DNA from: Sphingobium sp052327305
Lineage (GTDB): Bacteria; Pseudomonadota; Alphaproteobacteria; Sphingomonadales; Sphingomonadaceae
Length of the DNA stretch: 64,000 nucleotides
NCBI RefSeq assembly: GCF_052327305.1
Contig: NZ_CP182486.1
Location: 1,674,001-1,738,000, forward strand
Direction of reading: 5' to 3'
Within the stretch, counting starts at the first letter, position 1. Each line of letters opens with the position of its first letter. This document shows positions 7,985 through 17,483 of this stretch, one piece after another. Position numbers and translations under genes: made by a program. A model generated the notes under the pieces. The model was not told the origin of the DNA and searched no databases. It saw only the letters and a program-made list of their open reading frames with translations.

Positions 7985-8368
7985 TTACGCCTCCGCTTCT
8001 TGGGCTTCGCGAACGACGATGCGCACGCGGCTGTAGGGCTTGAGGATCCGGGTCGACTTGCCACGGCCACGCGCGTGGAAGCGCTTCAGCGTGAAGGCCT
8101 TGCCTACCGACGCTTCCGCGACGACCAGCGAGTCGACATCCAGATTGTGATTGTTCTCGGCGTTGGCGACCGCACTTGCGAGCACCTTGCGTACGTCCAC
8201 GGCCATGGCACGCTTGGAGAAGGCGAGCACGTTCATGGCGTCCTCTACCTTGCGGCCACGGATGAGCGCGGCGACGAGGTTCAGCTTCTGCGCGGAGCCG
8301 CGAATCTGCGTGCCCACGGCCAGCGCCTCGTTATCCGCGACGCGGCGGGGAGACTTTTCCTTGCCCAT
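7985..8368 (-). CDS. rplV: 50S ribosomal protein L22
   Basis: L22 extends a beta-hairpin into the exit tunnel, where macrolide-resistance changes can arise. The 127 residues begin MGKEKSPRRVADNEA and include KLNLVAALIRGRKVEDAMNV and the hairpin region ARGRGKSTRILKPYSRVRIVV. No deletion in the hairpin loop is evident by eye. Its AUG overlaps the rpsS stop (TGATG at 8366-8370). Confidence 0.97.
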   Translation of the reverse strand: MGKEKSPRRVADNEALAVGTQIRGSAQKLNLVAALIRGRKVEDAMNVLAFSKRAMAVDVRKVLASAVANAENNHNLDVDSLVVAEASVGKAFTLKRFHARGRGKSTRILKPYSRVRIVVREAQEAEA

Positions 8369-8646
8369 CAGCGCTTGCCCTTCTTGTCGGCGGCGTGGCC
8401 GGGGAAGTAGCGCGTCGGCGCGAATTCACCCAGCTTGTGGCCGACCATGTCCTCGTTCACCGAAACGGGAACGTGCTTCTTGCCGTTGTAGACGTTGAAC
8501 GTCAGGCCAACGAACTGCGGCAGGATCGTGGAGCGACGCGACCAGGTCTTGATCGGACCCGAGCGACCACCGGCATCCTGCGCGGTCTCGGCCTTCTTGA
8601 GCAGGTGGAGATCCACGAACGGACCTTTCCAGACGGAACGAGCCAT
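8368..8646 (-). CDS. rpsS: 30S ribosomal protein S19
   Basis: Head protein that contacts A-site tRNA and bridges to the 50S subunit. The 92 residues begin MARSVWKGPFVDLHLLKKA and include the S19 signature GKKHVPVSVNEDMVGHKLGE and FAPTRYF. It lies 5 bases after rplB and overlaps rplV by one base, as in most S10 operons. Confidence 0.98.
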   Translation of the reverse strand: MARSVWKGPFVDLHLLKKAETAQDAGGRSGPIKTWSRRSTILPQFVGLTFNVYNGKKHVPVSVNEDMVGHKLGEFAPTRYFPGHAADKKGKR

Positions 8647-8651
8647 CTCGC

Positions 8652-9488
8652 TTACCTCTTCTTCTTGGCGTGACGGCTACGGATGATCATCTTGTCCGTC
8701 GCCTTGTTGTGGCGGGTGCGCGCACCCTTGGTCGGCTTGCCCCATGGGGTGACCGGATGACGGCCGCCCGAGGTCCGGCCTTCACCACCGCCATGCGGGT
8801 GATCGACCGGGTTCTTGGCGACGCCGCGCGTAAGCGGCCGGCGTCCCTGCCAGCGCGTGCGACCGGCCTTGCCGAAGTTCTGGTTCTGGTTGTCCGGGTT
8901 TGACACCGCACCCACCGTGCCCATGCAGTCCGAGCGGATGTAGCGCTGCTCACCCGAAGACAAGCGGACCATCACCATGCCGCGATCGCGACCCACGAGC
9001 TGAGCGTAGGTGCCTGCCGAGCGGCAGATCTGGCCGCCCTTGCCCGGCTTCATCTCGATGTTGTGGATGATCGTGCCGACCGGCATCTGACCCAGTTCCA
9101 TCGCGTTGCCCGGCTTCACGTCGGTCTTCTTGCCAGCGATCACCTTGTCGCCCGGCGCCAGACGCTGCGGCGCGAGGATATAGGCCTGCTCGCCTTCAGC
9201 ATAAGTCACCAGCGCGATGAACGCCGTGCGGTTGGGGTCATACTCCAGACGCTCGACCGTACCCTCGACGTCCCACTTGCGACGCTTGAAATCGACGATG
9301 CGGTAGCGCTGCTTGTGGCCGCCCGCGATGCCGCGGCTGGTCACATGACCCTTGTTGTTGCGACCACCGGTCTTGCGCTTGCCTTCGGTCAGCGCCTTGA
9401 CGGGCTTGCCCTTGTGCAGGCTCGACTTGTCGACGAGAATCAGGCCGCGCTGCGCGGGGCTCGTCGGGTTGTAATGCTTGAGTGCCAT
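8652..9488 (-). CDS. rplB: 50S ribosomal protein L2
   Basis: One of the most conserved ribosomal proteins, needed for subunit association and peptidyl transferase formation. The 278 residues begin MALKHYNPTSPAQRGLILVD. The C-terminal RGVAKNPVDHPHGGGEGRTS motif carries the histidine (in HPHGGG) near the catalytic centre. It lies 2 bases after rplW and 5 bases before rpsS. Confidence 0.98.
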   Translation of the reverse strand: MALKHYNPTSPAQRGLILVDKSSLHKGKPVKALTEGKRKTGGRNNKGHVTSRGIAGGHKQRYRIVDFKRRKWDVEGTVERLEYDPNRTAFIALVTYAEGEQAYILAPQRLAPGDKVIAGKKTDVKPGNAMELGQMPVGTIIHNIEMKPGKGGQICRSAGTYAQLVGRDRGMVMVRLSSGEQRYIRSDCMGTVGAVSNPDNQNQNFGKAGRTRWQGRRPLTRGVAKNPVDHPHGGGEGRTSGGRHPVTPWGKPTKGARTRHNKATDKMIIRSRHAKKKR

Positions 9489-9490
9489 GA

Positions 9491-9808
9491 TCAGCGCGCC
9501 CCTTCGGTCACGTCAATCGACTGGCCCTCGGCCAGCGTGACGATCGCCTTCTTCATGTCCGAGCGCGTGTAGGGCTTGCCCTTCCAGCGCTTCGTCTTGC
9601 CCTTCTGGACGATGGTGTTCACCGCCTTCACGGTCACGCCGAAAATGGCCTCGACCGCTGCCTTGATCTCCGGCTTGGACGCACCCTTGGCGACCTTGAA
9701 GACCACGGCATTATGCTCGGAGACAAGCGTCGCTTTCTCCGTGATGTGGGGCGCGAGCACGACGTCGTAGTGACGCGCCTCAACCGCTGCTGCCTGCTTC
9801 TTAGCCAT
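9491..9808 (-). CDS. rplW: 50S ribosomal protein L23
   Basis: Exit-tunnel protein that docks trigger factor and SRP. The 105-residue product begins MAKKQAAAVEARHYDVVLAP and contains EKATLVSEHNAVVFKVA and KRWKGKPYTRSDMKKAIV. The frame opens earlier at 9841, but the AUG at 9808 gives the family start. It overlaps the rplD stop by 8 bases (9801-9808), so it is likely coupled to rplD. Confidence 0.96.
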   Translation of the reverse strand: MAKKQAAAVEARHYDVVLAPHITEKATLVSEHNAVVFKVAKGASKPEIKAAVEAIFGVTVKAVNTIVQKGKTKRWKGKPYTRSDMKKAIVTLAEGQSIDVTEGAR

Positions 9809-10427
9809 TGAACCGGGCCTCCAGAGCCTCGACCGCCGCACGGGTCAGCACCAGGCTGTCAGCGCGGAGAATGTCGTACACATTGGCACCGACGGCGGGG
9901 AGCACGTCGACACCGATCAGATTGGCCGACGCCTTAGCGAAGGAGAGATTGATCGCCTCACCGTCGATGAAGAGCGCCTTGCCAAGGTTGAGCTTGGCGA
10001 GATGACCGGCGAGCGCCTTCGTCTTGCCGTCAGCCACATCTAGGCTGTCCAGCACGGTGATCGCACCGCCCTGCGCCTTCGCGGAAAGGGCCATCTTCAG
10101 ACCGAGCGCACGCACCTTCTTGTTGAGCGAGTGCCCAAAGGTACGAGCACGCTGACCGTGCGCCTTACCACCGCCGATGAAGATCGGAGCGCGACGATCG
10201 CCGTGACGAGCCGTACCGCCGCCCTTCTGGCGACCGAACTTCTTGCCCGTGCGGGCAACGTCGGAACGCTCGCGGGTCGCCGATGCCGGAGCACGACGCT
10301 TCTCGAGCTGCCAGGTCACGACGCGGTGCAGAATGTCTGCGCGCGGCTCGATGCCGAACACGGCCTCGTTGAGCTCCACGTCGCCCGACGCCTTGGCGCC
10401 ATCGAGGGTTTGAACCTTGAGCTTCAT
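9801..10427 (-). CDS. rplD: 50S ribosomal protein L4
   Basis: L4 reaches into the exit tunnel; in E. coli it also represses its own S10 operon by causing transcription attenuation and by blocking translation. The 208 residues include the extended loop rich in Lys/Gly (RTGKKFGRQKGGGTARHGDRR region, about residues 60-80), which lines the tunnel. It lies 3 bases after rplC. A terminator-like structured leader upstream of rplC (11244-11340) makes it a natural suspect as local regulator, but that is inference. Confidence 0.96.
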   Translation of the reverse strand: MKLKVQTLDGAKASGDVELNEAVFGIEPRADILHRVVTWQLEKRRAPASATRERSDVARTGKKFGRQKGGGTARHGDRRAPIFIGGGKAHGQRARTFGHSLNKKVRALGLKMALSAKAQGGAITVLDSLDVADGKTKALAGHLAKLNLGKALFIDGEAINLSFAKASANLIGVDVLPAVGANVYDILRADSLVLTRAAVEALEARFNG

Positions 10428-10430
10428 GGC

Positions 10431-11186
10431 TTAGCCCTCCTGGCCTTCGGTGGCTTCGGGAGCGGCGGCTTGTTCAGCCGGCGTCTCGGCCGGAGCGCTG
10501 TTGCTGTTCGCAGCCTGCTTGATGCTGGCCGGATAAGGCGCATCAGCGGGACGGGCGACCTTCACGGAGTCCTTGACCGTCAGCCAGGTGCCCTTTGCGC
10601 CGGGCACGGAGCCCTTGACGAAGAGAAGGCCGCGCTCAACGTCCGTGCGGACGATCTCGAGATTCTGCTGGGTCCGCTCGCGGTCACCCATATGGCCGGC
10701 CATCTTCTTGTTCTTGAAGACGCGGCCCGGATCCTGGCGGTTACCGGTCGAACCATGGGCACGGTGGCTGATGGACACGCCGTGCGTGGCGCGCATACCG
10801 CCGAAGCCCCAACGCTTCATGGCGCCGGCGAAGCCCTTGCCCTGCGTGTGGCCCGAAACGTCGACCAGCTGGCCGGCGATGAAGTGGTCCGCCGCGATCA
10901 GCGCGCCGACATCGAGGAGTGCATCCTCGGCGACACGAAACTCAGCGACCTTCGCCTTGGGCTCGACTTCCGCCTTGGCGAAATGGCCACGCTGCGGCTT
11001 GGCGACATTCTTCGACTTGGCGACGCCTGCGCCGAGCTGCACGGCAACATAGCCGTCACGATCCTGTTCGCGGCGCGCGATAACCTGATTGTCTTCCAGA
11101 GCGAGGACGGTGACCGGCACGTGGCGGCCATCCTCCTGGAAGAGGCGGGTCATCCCGACTTTCTTCGCGATCACGCCAGTGCGCAT
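10431..11186 (-). CDS. rplC: 50S ribosomal protein L3
   Basis: Early 50S assembly protein whose loop approaches the peptidyl transferase centre. The 251 residues begin MRTGVIAKKVGMTRLFQEDG. The GKGFAGAMKRWGFGGMRATH region contains the conserved loop and the Gln/Arg context methylated in other bacteria. The C-terminus carries about 35 extra residues rich in Ala/Glu/Pro (PAETPAEQAAAPEATEGQEG). The AUG at 11186 is chosen over an upstream in-frame start at 11201, because GGGAG lies 9 bases before it. It is separated from rpsJ by a structured 264-base leader. Confidence 0.96.
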   Translation of the reverse strand: MRTGVIAKKVGMTRLFQEDGRHVPVTVLALEDNQVIARREQDRDGYVAVQLGAGVAKSKNVAKPQRGHFAKAEVEPKAKVAEFRVAEDALLDVGALIAADHFIAGQLVDVSGHTQGKGFAGAMKRWGFGGMRATHGVSISHRAHGSTGNRQDPGRVFKNKKMAGHMGDRERTQQNLEIVRTDVERGLLFVKGSVPGAKGTWLTVKDSVKVARPADAPYPASIKQAANSNSAPAETPAEQAAAPEATEGQEG

Positions 11187-11243
11187 GATCAATACTCCCA
11201 ATAGAGGCCCACAACCCCGAAAAGGCGGCGGGCGTATCCAACG

Positions 11244-11340
11244 AAAAAACCGCGTCGGATCTCTCCGTCGCGGCCAACCCTGTTTTTAGATCACCCCGTC
11301 TGGGTTGGATGCCATTCCCTCTCGGGAGCGGCGACGGGGG
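11244..11340 (-). promoter_or_regulatory. Structured rplC leader ending in an intrinsic terminator (candidate attenuator)
   Basis: On the minus strand, 58 bases before the rplC AUG, a 10-bp hairpin (arms 11264-11273 and 11250-11259, one mismatch, loop GAGA) is followed directly by six T residues (11249-11244). That is a textbook intrinsic terminator inside the operon. Upstream, CCAACCC (11308-11302) can pair with GGGTTGG (11280-11274), and CCCCGTC (11339-11333) with GACGGGG (11300-11294). The two pairings cross each other, so they form either a pseudoknot or alternatives. A small hairpin TCCC-GAGA-GGGA (11328-11317) lies between. The layout suggests attenuation between rpsJ and the other S10 genes. 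Confidence 0.6.
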
Positions 11341-11348
11341 ACCAGGAC

Positions 11349-11439
11349 CACAGCCAGGCTGTGCGGTATCCCTGTGTCGTTTGAGCGTCCGGGCCACCCC
11401 GAGACACCCGATACCCTGCCAATCTTTCAAGAGGCAGGG
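11349..11439 (-). other. Further dyads in the rpsJ-rplC spacer
   Basis: Two more inverted repeats lie just downstream of rpsJ. CACAGCC-A-GGCTGTG (11349-11363) is a near-perfect palindrome. CCCTGCC (11414-11420) pairs with GGCAGGG (11433-11439) around a loop that can itself form a short UGAA-capped helix. Neither is followed by a T run on the minus strand, so they are more likely part of the leader fold or mRNA-stabilising structures than terminators. Confidence 0.4.
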
Positions 11440-11450
11440 ACTTGCCGGCC

Positions 11451-11762
11451 TTAGGCCAGCTTGATTTCCACGTTCACGCCAGCGGCGAGGTCCAGCTTCA
11501 TCAGCGCGTCGACCGTCTGCGGCGTCGGCTGCACGATATCAAGCATACGCTTGTAGGTGCGGACCTCGAACTGCTCGCGGCTCTTCTTGTCGATGTGCGG
11601 TCCACGGTTGACCGTGAACTTCTCGATGCGCGTCGGCAGCGGAATGGGACCGCGAATGAGAGCGCCCGTGCGACGGGCGGTGTCCGCGATGTCGCCGGTG
11701 GCCTGATCGAGCACGCGATGGTCGAAAGCCTTGAGGCGAATACGGATATTCTGCGTTTCCAT
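11451..11762 (-). CDS. rpsJ: 30S ribosomal protein S10
   Basis: S10 is a 30S head protein and also the NusE partner of NusB in transcription antitermination. The 103 residues begin METQNIRIRLKAFDHRVLDQ and include GPIPLPTRIEKFTVNRGPHI, the S10 signature. The start is the AUG at 11762; a GTG at 11768 is in frame but unneeded. It lies downstream of tuf but beyond a strong terminator, and is split from rplC by a 264-base structured leader. This makes it nearly a stand-alone unit here. Confidence 0.97.
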   Translation of the reverse strand: METQNIRIRLKAFDHRVLDQATGDIADTARRTGALIRGPIPLPTRIEKFTVNRGPHIDKKSREQFEVRTYKRMLDIVQPTPQTVDALMKLDLAAGVNVEIKLA

Positions 11763-11857
11763 GTCCACTATACCGATGCGAAAGAGCCAAAAACAAACCG
11801 CCCCGACACTTGCCCTTCTAGCTCATTCGAGCCGGAGAAAGGCGATCCGGGGCGGCG

Positions 11858-11895
11858 AAAAACCGAGCGGCGCGAATCAGGCGATTCGCGCCGCT
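11858..11895 (-). terminator. Rho-independent terminator after tuf
   Basis: On the minus strand, 12 bases past the tuf stop, a perfect 13-bp stem AGCGGCGCGAATC / GATTCGCGCCGCT (11883-11895 and 11866-11878, loop GCCT) is followed after CGG by five T residues (11862-11858). It should end most transcripts of the str genes. rpsJ would then rely on read-through or on its own promoter. TATAGT lies 5 bases before the rpsJ AUG, but the spacing is poor. Confidence 0.85.
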
Positions 11896-11907
11896 GGCGG
11901 TCCTATA

Positions 11908-13098
11908 TTACTTAGAGATCGAACCGACAACCCCTGCGCCGACGGTACGACCGCCTTCACGGATAGCGAAGCGGAGGCCCGGATCCATCGCGATCGGCGC
12001 GATGAGCTTCACGCCCAGCTTCACGTTGTCGCCCGGCATGACCATCTCGGTGCCCTCGGGCAGAACCACTTCGCCCGTCACGTCGGTCGTGCGGAAGTAG
12101 AACTGCGGACGATAGTTGGCGAAGAACGGCGTATGGCGGCCACCTTCGTCCTTCGAGAGGACATAGACCTCGGCGTCGAAGTCGGTGTGCGGGGTGATCG
12201 AACCCGGCTTGGCCAGAACCTGACCACGCTCGACTTCCTCACGGCCCACGCCACGGATCAGCGCACCGATGTTGTCGCCAGCCTGGCCCTGATCGAGCAG
12301 CTTGCGGAACATTTCGACGCCCGTGACGGTGGTCTTGCGGGTGTCCTTAAGGCCGACGATCTCGACTTCCTCACCCACCTTGACGATGCCGGTCTCAACG
12401 CGACCCGTGACGACGGTGCCGCGACCCGAGATTGAGAACACGTCTTCGATCGGCATCAGGAAGGGCTTGTCGACCGGACGGTCGGGCTGCGGGATCCAGG
12501 TGTCGACGGCAGTCATCAGCTGCAGGATCGCCTGACGGCCGATCACGTCGTCCGAGTTCTCAAGCGCAGCGAGAGCCGAACCCTTGATGATCGGAATATT
12601 GTCGCCGTCGAAATCGCGCTTGGAGAGCTCTTCGCGGATTTCCAGCTCGACCAGCTCGAGAATCTCGGGGTCATCGACCTGGTCGACCTTGTTCATGAAC
12701 ACGACCATGGTGGGCACGCCGACCTGCTTGGCGAGCAGGATGTGCTCCTTGGTCTGCGGCATCGGGCCGTCCGAAGCGGACACGACGAGGATCGCGCCGT
12801 CCATCTGGGCGGCACCGGTGATCATGTTCTTCACATAGTCAGCGTGGCCCGGGCAATCGACGTGCGCATAGTGGCGGTCGGCGGTCTCATACTCGACGTG
12901 TGCCGTCGAGATGGTGATGCCGCGCTCGCGCTCTTCGGGCGCCTTGTCGATGTTTGCATAGTCCACGAACGTGGCGCCGCCTGTCTCGGCCAGCACCTTG
13001 GTGATGGCGGCAGTCAGCGACGTCTTGCCATGGTCAACGTGACCGATGGTGCCGATGTTGCAGTGCGGCTTCGTCCGCTCAAATTTAGCCTTGGCCAT
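11908..13098 (-). CDS. tuf: Elongation factor Tu
   Basis: GTPase that delivers aminoacyl-tRNA to the ribosome. The 396 residues begin MAKAKFERTKPHCNIGTIGH. G-domain motifs are visible: GHVDHGKTS (P-loop, about 19-27), DCPGHADYVKNM (DxxG), NKVDQVD (NKxD) and GSALAALE. Domains 2 and 3 follow with VFSISGRGTVVTGR. The usual AGGTAGGAA ribosome binding site precedes the AUG. It lies downstream of fusA with a 134-base gap containing a hairpin (13144-13167), and is followed by a strong terminator. Confidence 0.98.
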   Translation of the reverse strand: MAKAKFERTKPHCNIGTIGHVDHGKTSLTAAITKVLAETGGATFVDYANIDKAPEERERGITISTAHVEYETADRHYAHVDCPGHADYVKNMITGAAQMDGAILVVSASDGPMPQTKEHILLAKQVGVPTMVVFMNKVDQVDDPEILELVELEIREELSKRDFDGDNIPIIKGSALAALENSDDVIGRQAILQLMTAVDTWIPQPDRPVDKPFLMPIEDVFSISGRGTVVTGRVETGIVKVGEEVEIVGLKDTRKTTVTGVEMFRKLLDQGQAGDNIGALIRGVGREEVERGQVLAKPGSITPHTDFDAEVYVLSKDEGGRHTPFFANYRPQFYFRTTDVTGEVVLPEGTEMVMPGDNVKLGVKLIAPIAMDPGLRFAIREGGRTVGAGVVGSISK

Positions 13099-13232
13099 TT
13101 CCTACCTCTTCACAGTCCTGTCAGCTTCTGGGGTCAACCGCTCGGGGACGCCGCGCGAAGGCGCCCCCATAGCAGCAATTTTCGTTTAATCCAGCCCGAT
13201 CACCCAATTTCTTGGATGAAGCGGGCAAGGCA

Positions 13233-15326
<2,094 letters not shown>

Positions 15327-15384
15327 TGTGCTTACTCCATTGCCGATGCGCGGCGGGGCTATGAAATTCGATCTGCCGAGTATC

Positions 15385-15467
15385 CGTCCGGGTCGAGCTT
15401 GTCGAAGCCCTGACCTCGTCCTCGCTCCGCGGGAGCGACACCCCTTCGACAGATCAGGGGCGAACGG
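15385..15467. repeat. REP-like imperfect inverted repeat between fusA and rpsG
   Basis: An imperfect inverted repeat of about 28 bases per arm: CCGTCCGGGTCGAGCTTGTC (from 15385) reads in reverse complement as the end CCCCTTCGACAGATCAGGGG/CGAACGG (to 15467). Between them sits a small hairpin CGCTCC-GCG-GGAGCG (15423-15437). From memory, the motif around TCGAGCTTGTCGAAG recurs between genes in sphingomonad chromosomes. It is therefore read as a REP-type element placed inside the str operon, and could act as an mRNA stabiliser or target for Rho/RNases. Confidence 0.6.
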
Positions 15468-15478
15468 CTGTTATTGGA

Positions 15479-15503
15479 ATGGGCGACCCACGGGGCCGCC
15501 CAT
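15479..15503 (-). other. Hairpin after rpsG
   Basis: ATGGGCG (15479-15485) and CGCCCAT (15497-15503) form a 7-bp stem just past the rpsG stop on the minus strand. No T run follows, so it is unlikely to be an efficient terminator and may protect the upstream rpsL-rpsG mRNA end. Confidence 0.4.
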
Positions 15504-15516
15504 CCGAATATAGTGC

Positions 15517-15987
15517 TTACCAGCGATAATGCGAGAAGGCACGGTTGGCTTCAGCCATCCGGTGCGTGTCTTCACGCTTCTTCACGGCATTGCCACGATT
15601 GTTCGCGGCATCGAGCAGCTCGCCGGAAAGGCGTGCGGCCATCGTGGTCTCGCTGCGCGAACGCGAAGCGGAGATCAGCCAACGGATAGCAAGCGCCTGA
15701 GCGCGCTCGGGGCGCACCTCGACCGGAACCTGATAAGTCGCACCGCCGACGCGGCGGCTGCGGACTTCGATGCCCGGCTTCACATTGTTGAGCGCATCGT
15801 GGAACAGCTGGATCGGATCCTTCTTGGCCTTGTTCTCAACAGTCGTGAGAGCGCCATAGACGATCGATTCGGCGACCGACTTCTTACCGTCGAGCATGAT
15901 GCTGTTCATGAACTTCGACAGCACCTGATCGTGATAGACCGGATCGGGCAAGATGACGCGCTTTTCGGGGCGACGACGACGTGACAT
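15517..15987 (-). CDS. rpsG: 30S ribosomal protein S7
   Basis: Primary assembly protein of the 30S head; in E. coli it represses the str operon. The 156 residues begin MSRRRRPEKRVILPDPVYHD and include the S7 signature (GGATYQVPVEVRP and RALAIRW-type QALAIRWLI). It lies 13 bases after rpsL and 190 bases before fusA, a spacer that contains a REP-like repeat. Confidence 0.98.
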   Translation of the reverse strand: MSRRRRPEKRVILPDPVYHDQVLSKFMNSIMLDGKKSVAESIVYGALTTVENKAKKDPIQLFHDALNNVKPGIEVRSRRVGGATYQVPVEVRPERAQALAIRWLISASRSRSETTMAARLSGELLDAANNRGNAVKKREDTHRMAEANRAFSHYRW

Positions 15988-16000
15988 ATCTTAGTCTCCC

Positions 16001-16372
16001 TTACTTCGGACGCTTGGCGCCGTACTTGGAACGGCTCTGCTTACGATCCTTGACGCCCTGGGTATCCAGCACGCCGCGAAGAACATGGTAGCGCACGCCC
16101 GGAAGGTCGCGCACACGGCCGCCGCGAATGAGCACAACGCTGTGCTCCTGCAGGTTGTGGCCTTCACCCGGAATATAGGTGATGACTTCGCGCTGGTTCG
16201 TGAGGCGAACCTTCGCGACCTTGCGGAGCGCCGAGTTCGGCTTCTTCGGGGTCGTCGTATAAACACGAGTGCAAACGCCGCGCTTCTGCGGGTTCGCCTC
16301 CATTGCAGGGACCTTTGATTTGGTCTTCTGCAGTTCGCGGCCCTTGCGGACCAGCTGGTTAATCGTTGGCAT
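16001..16372 (-). CDS. rpsL: 30S ribosomal protein S12 (Arg at position 88)
   Basis: Decoding-centre protein that controls accuracy and is the streptomycin-response site. The 123 residues begin MPTINQLVRKGRELQ. The TTPKKPNSALRK loop is intact (Lys43). In the second loop the sequence is RGGRVRDLPGVRYH, with Arg88 where E. coli has Lys88 (codon CGC on the minus strand). Replacement of Lys88 by Arg is a known streptomycin-resistance change elsewhere. The AUG at 16372 is the family start; the frame also opens at 16384. First gene of the ribosomal cluster, behind a long leader. Confidence 0.97.
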   Translation of the reverse strand: MPTINQLVRKGRELQKTKSKVPAMEANPQKRGVCTRVYTTTPKKPNSALRKVAKVRLTNQREVITYIPGEGHNLQEHSVVLIRGGRVRDLPGVRYHVLRGVLDTQGVKDRKQSRSKYGAKRPK

Positions 16373-16555
16373 GAAGCCCTTCACCTTTCACGTGGTTACT
16401 CTGCCGTCCGCAAGCCCGCTGATGGAGTCCCCTCCAACAGCAAAAGCCGGGCGTCTCCCGAAAGGGAGGCCCCCAGCCCATCGACGCATAGGCAATGTTC
16501 GTGCTCTGCTTCGTCCCGCTGGCACGAGTCGGACCCGGCTGCGAGGCAGAGGCGC

Positions 16556-16584
16556 CCCTTAGCGGCGGGCAGGGACATGGTCAA
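16556..16584 (-). promoter_or_regulatory. Predicted promoter of the rpsL (str) operon
   Basis: On the minus strand TTGACC (16584-16579) and TAAGGG (16561-16556) are spaced by 17 bases, a sound -35/-10 pair for the housekeeping sigma factor. Transcription would start near 16549, giving a leader of about 177 bases before rpsL. The leader contains a hairpin CTCCC-TTTC-GGGAG near 16456-16469. No other promoter as good was seen in this spacer. Confidence 0.5.
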
Positions 16585-16623
16585 GGCGCAGCGCGACTGC
16601 CAGCGGGCGACTCATGATCGGCC

Positions 16624-16887
16624 TTAGAACGGCCAGGGCAGGATGACCGGCGCGGCAAGCAGCAGTGCGGTCGACAGCAGCAGCCGGTCGCGCCCGGTGA
16701 AGATCAGTCCGCGCGTCATACCCGCAAGCACGCCGCCCTCCTTCGCCCAGAGCAATGGGCAGGACAGCGCGGCGATGAGCAGGCAGCCCTGCCCCGCGCG
16801 CGTCGCGCCGGCAAAACCCTGATCGGCGCACAGCGCCAGCCCGCCGAGCGCGAAGCCCACCGTCAATATCCAGAGCAGCATGCGCAT
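16624..16887 (-). CDS. Small membrane protein of unknown function
   Basis: Unrecognised 87-residue protein. It has a hydrophobic N-terminus (MRMLLWILTVGFALGGLALC), a middle hydrophobic stretch (GCLLIAALSCPLLWA) and a C-terminal one (LLLSTALLLAAPVILPW), so three short membrane segments are likely. A second in-frame AUG lies at 16881. AAGGA lies about 12 bases upstream, a weak ribosome binding site. It is between the rpsL promoter and a VOC gene. The overlapping 140-residue frame (16559-16981) has shadow-like Ala/Arg composition and is rejected. Coding status is moderately supported. Confidence 0.5.
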   Translation of the reverse strand: MRMLLWILTVGFALGGLALCADQGFAGATRAGQGCLLIAALSCPLLWAKEGGVLAGMTRGLIFTGRDRLLLSTALLLAAPVILPWPF

Positions 16888-16949
16888 GAGCAGGGACAGT
16901 CCTTCCGTTGCGATAGGACGGTCCGGGCACGCGCGCCTTTAGGAAAATC

Positions 16950-17372
16950 TCATGTCGCGGCGAAGGGATCGTAGCTGCCAAACGACCAGACGATCCCTTC
17001 GCAATCCTTCACCTCGTAGCTGCGACCGCCATAATCATTGTCATGCGGGGGCGAGATGATCGTGGTGCCCGCCGCCACGGCGCGCGCATGATGCGCGTCG
17101 GGATCGTCCAGCACGACGCAGATGCACATTGGCGCCACGCCTCCCGACTCGCCAATCGGCGCCATACTGAAGCGCTCGCGACTATGCGGGCTAGCAGAGG
17201 AAAGCATGATGACGTTTCCGTCCAGCAACAGCTCCGCGTGATGAATAGTGCCGGTGTCCGCATCTTCATGGACGGCATGACGGGAGAAACCGAAGGCGTC
17301 GCACAGAAACTCGATCGCGGCAGGCGCATCGGCGTAGACAAGGCAAGGCATGATCGCGGGACGCACGGGCAT
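16950..17372 (-). CDS. VOC (glyoxalase/bleomycin-resistance fold) family protein
   Basis: 140-residue protein of the vicinal oxygen chelate superfamily, PhnB/YdeM-like. It begins MPVRPAIMPCLVYADAPAAI, typical of the 'Glyoxalase_6' type opening, and carries AIEFLCDAFGF, HHAELLLDGNVIML and VVLDDPDAHHARAVAAG. The last of these is the repeat boundary between the two beta-alpha-beta-beta-beta modules. Catalytic metal residues cannot be assigned, so the substrate is unknown. The AUG at 17372 is chosen because AAGGAG lies 6 bases upstream; the open frame extends to 17468 without support. It is divergent from hisN. Confidence 0.85.
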   Translation of the reverse strand: MPVRPAIMPCLVYADAPAAIEFLCDAFGFSRHAVHEDADTGTIHHAELLLDGNVIMLSSASPHSRERFSMAPIGESGGVAPMCICVVLDDPDAHHARAVAAGTTIISPPHDNDYGGRSYEVKDCEGIVWSFGSYDPFAAT

Positions 17373-17483
17373 GGACTGCTCCTTTTCGGTTTGTAACACT
17401 TCGCCGCGATTTAACGCATGAGGCACGGATCGTCTGCCGCCGCACTCTAGCCGTGCCCGTTTCATCACGATAGGGCGTGGACC

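Noticed and set aside
6304..8043. 579-residue open frame opposite rpsQ-rpsC
   Set aside because: It spans several intact ribosomal protein genes on the other strand and cannot be a real protein.
16559..16981. 140-residue alternative frame over the small membrane protein
   Set aside because: Ala/Arg-rich shadow composition; the 87-residue frame with hydrophobic helices is the better candidate.
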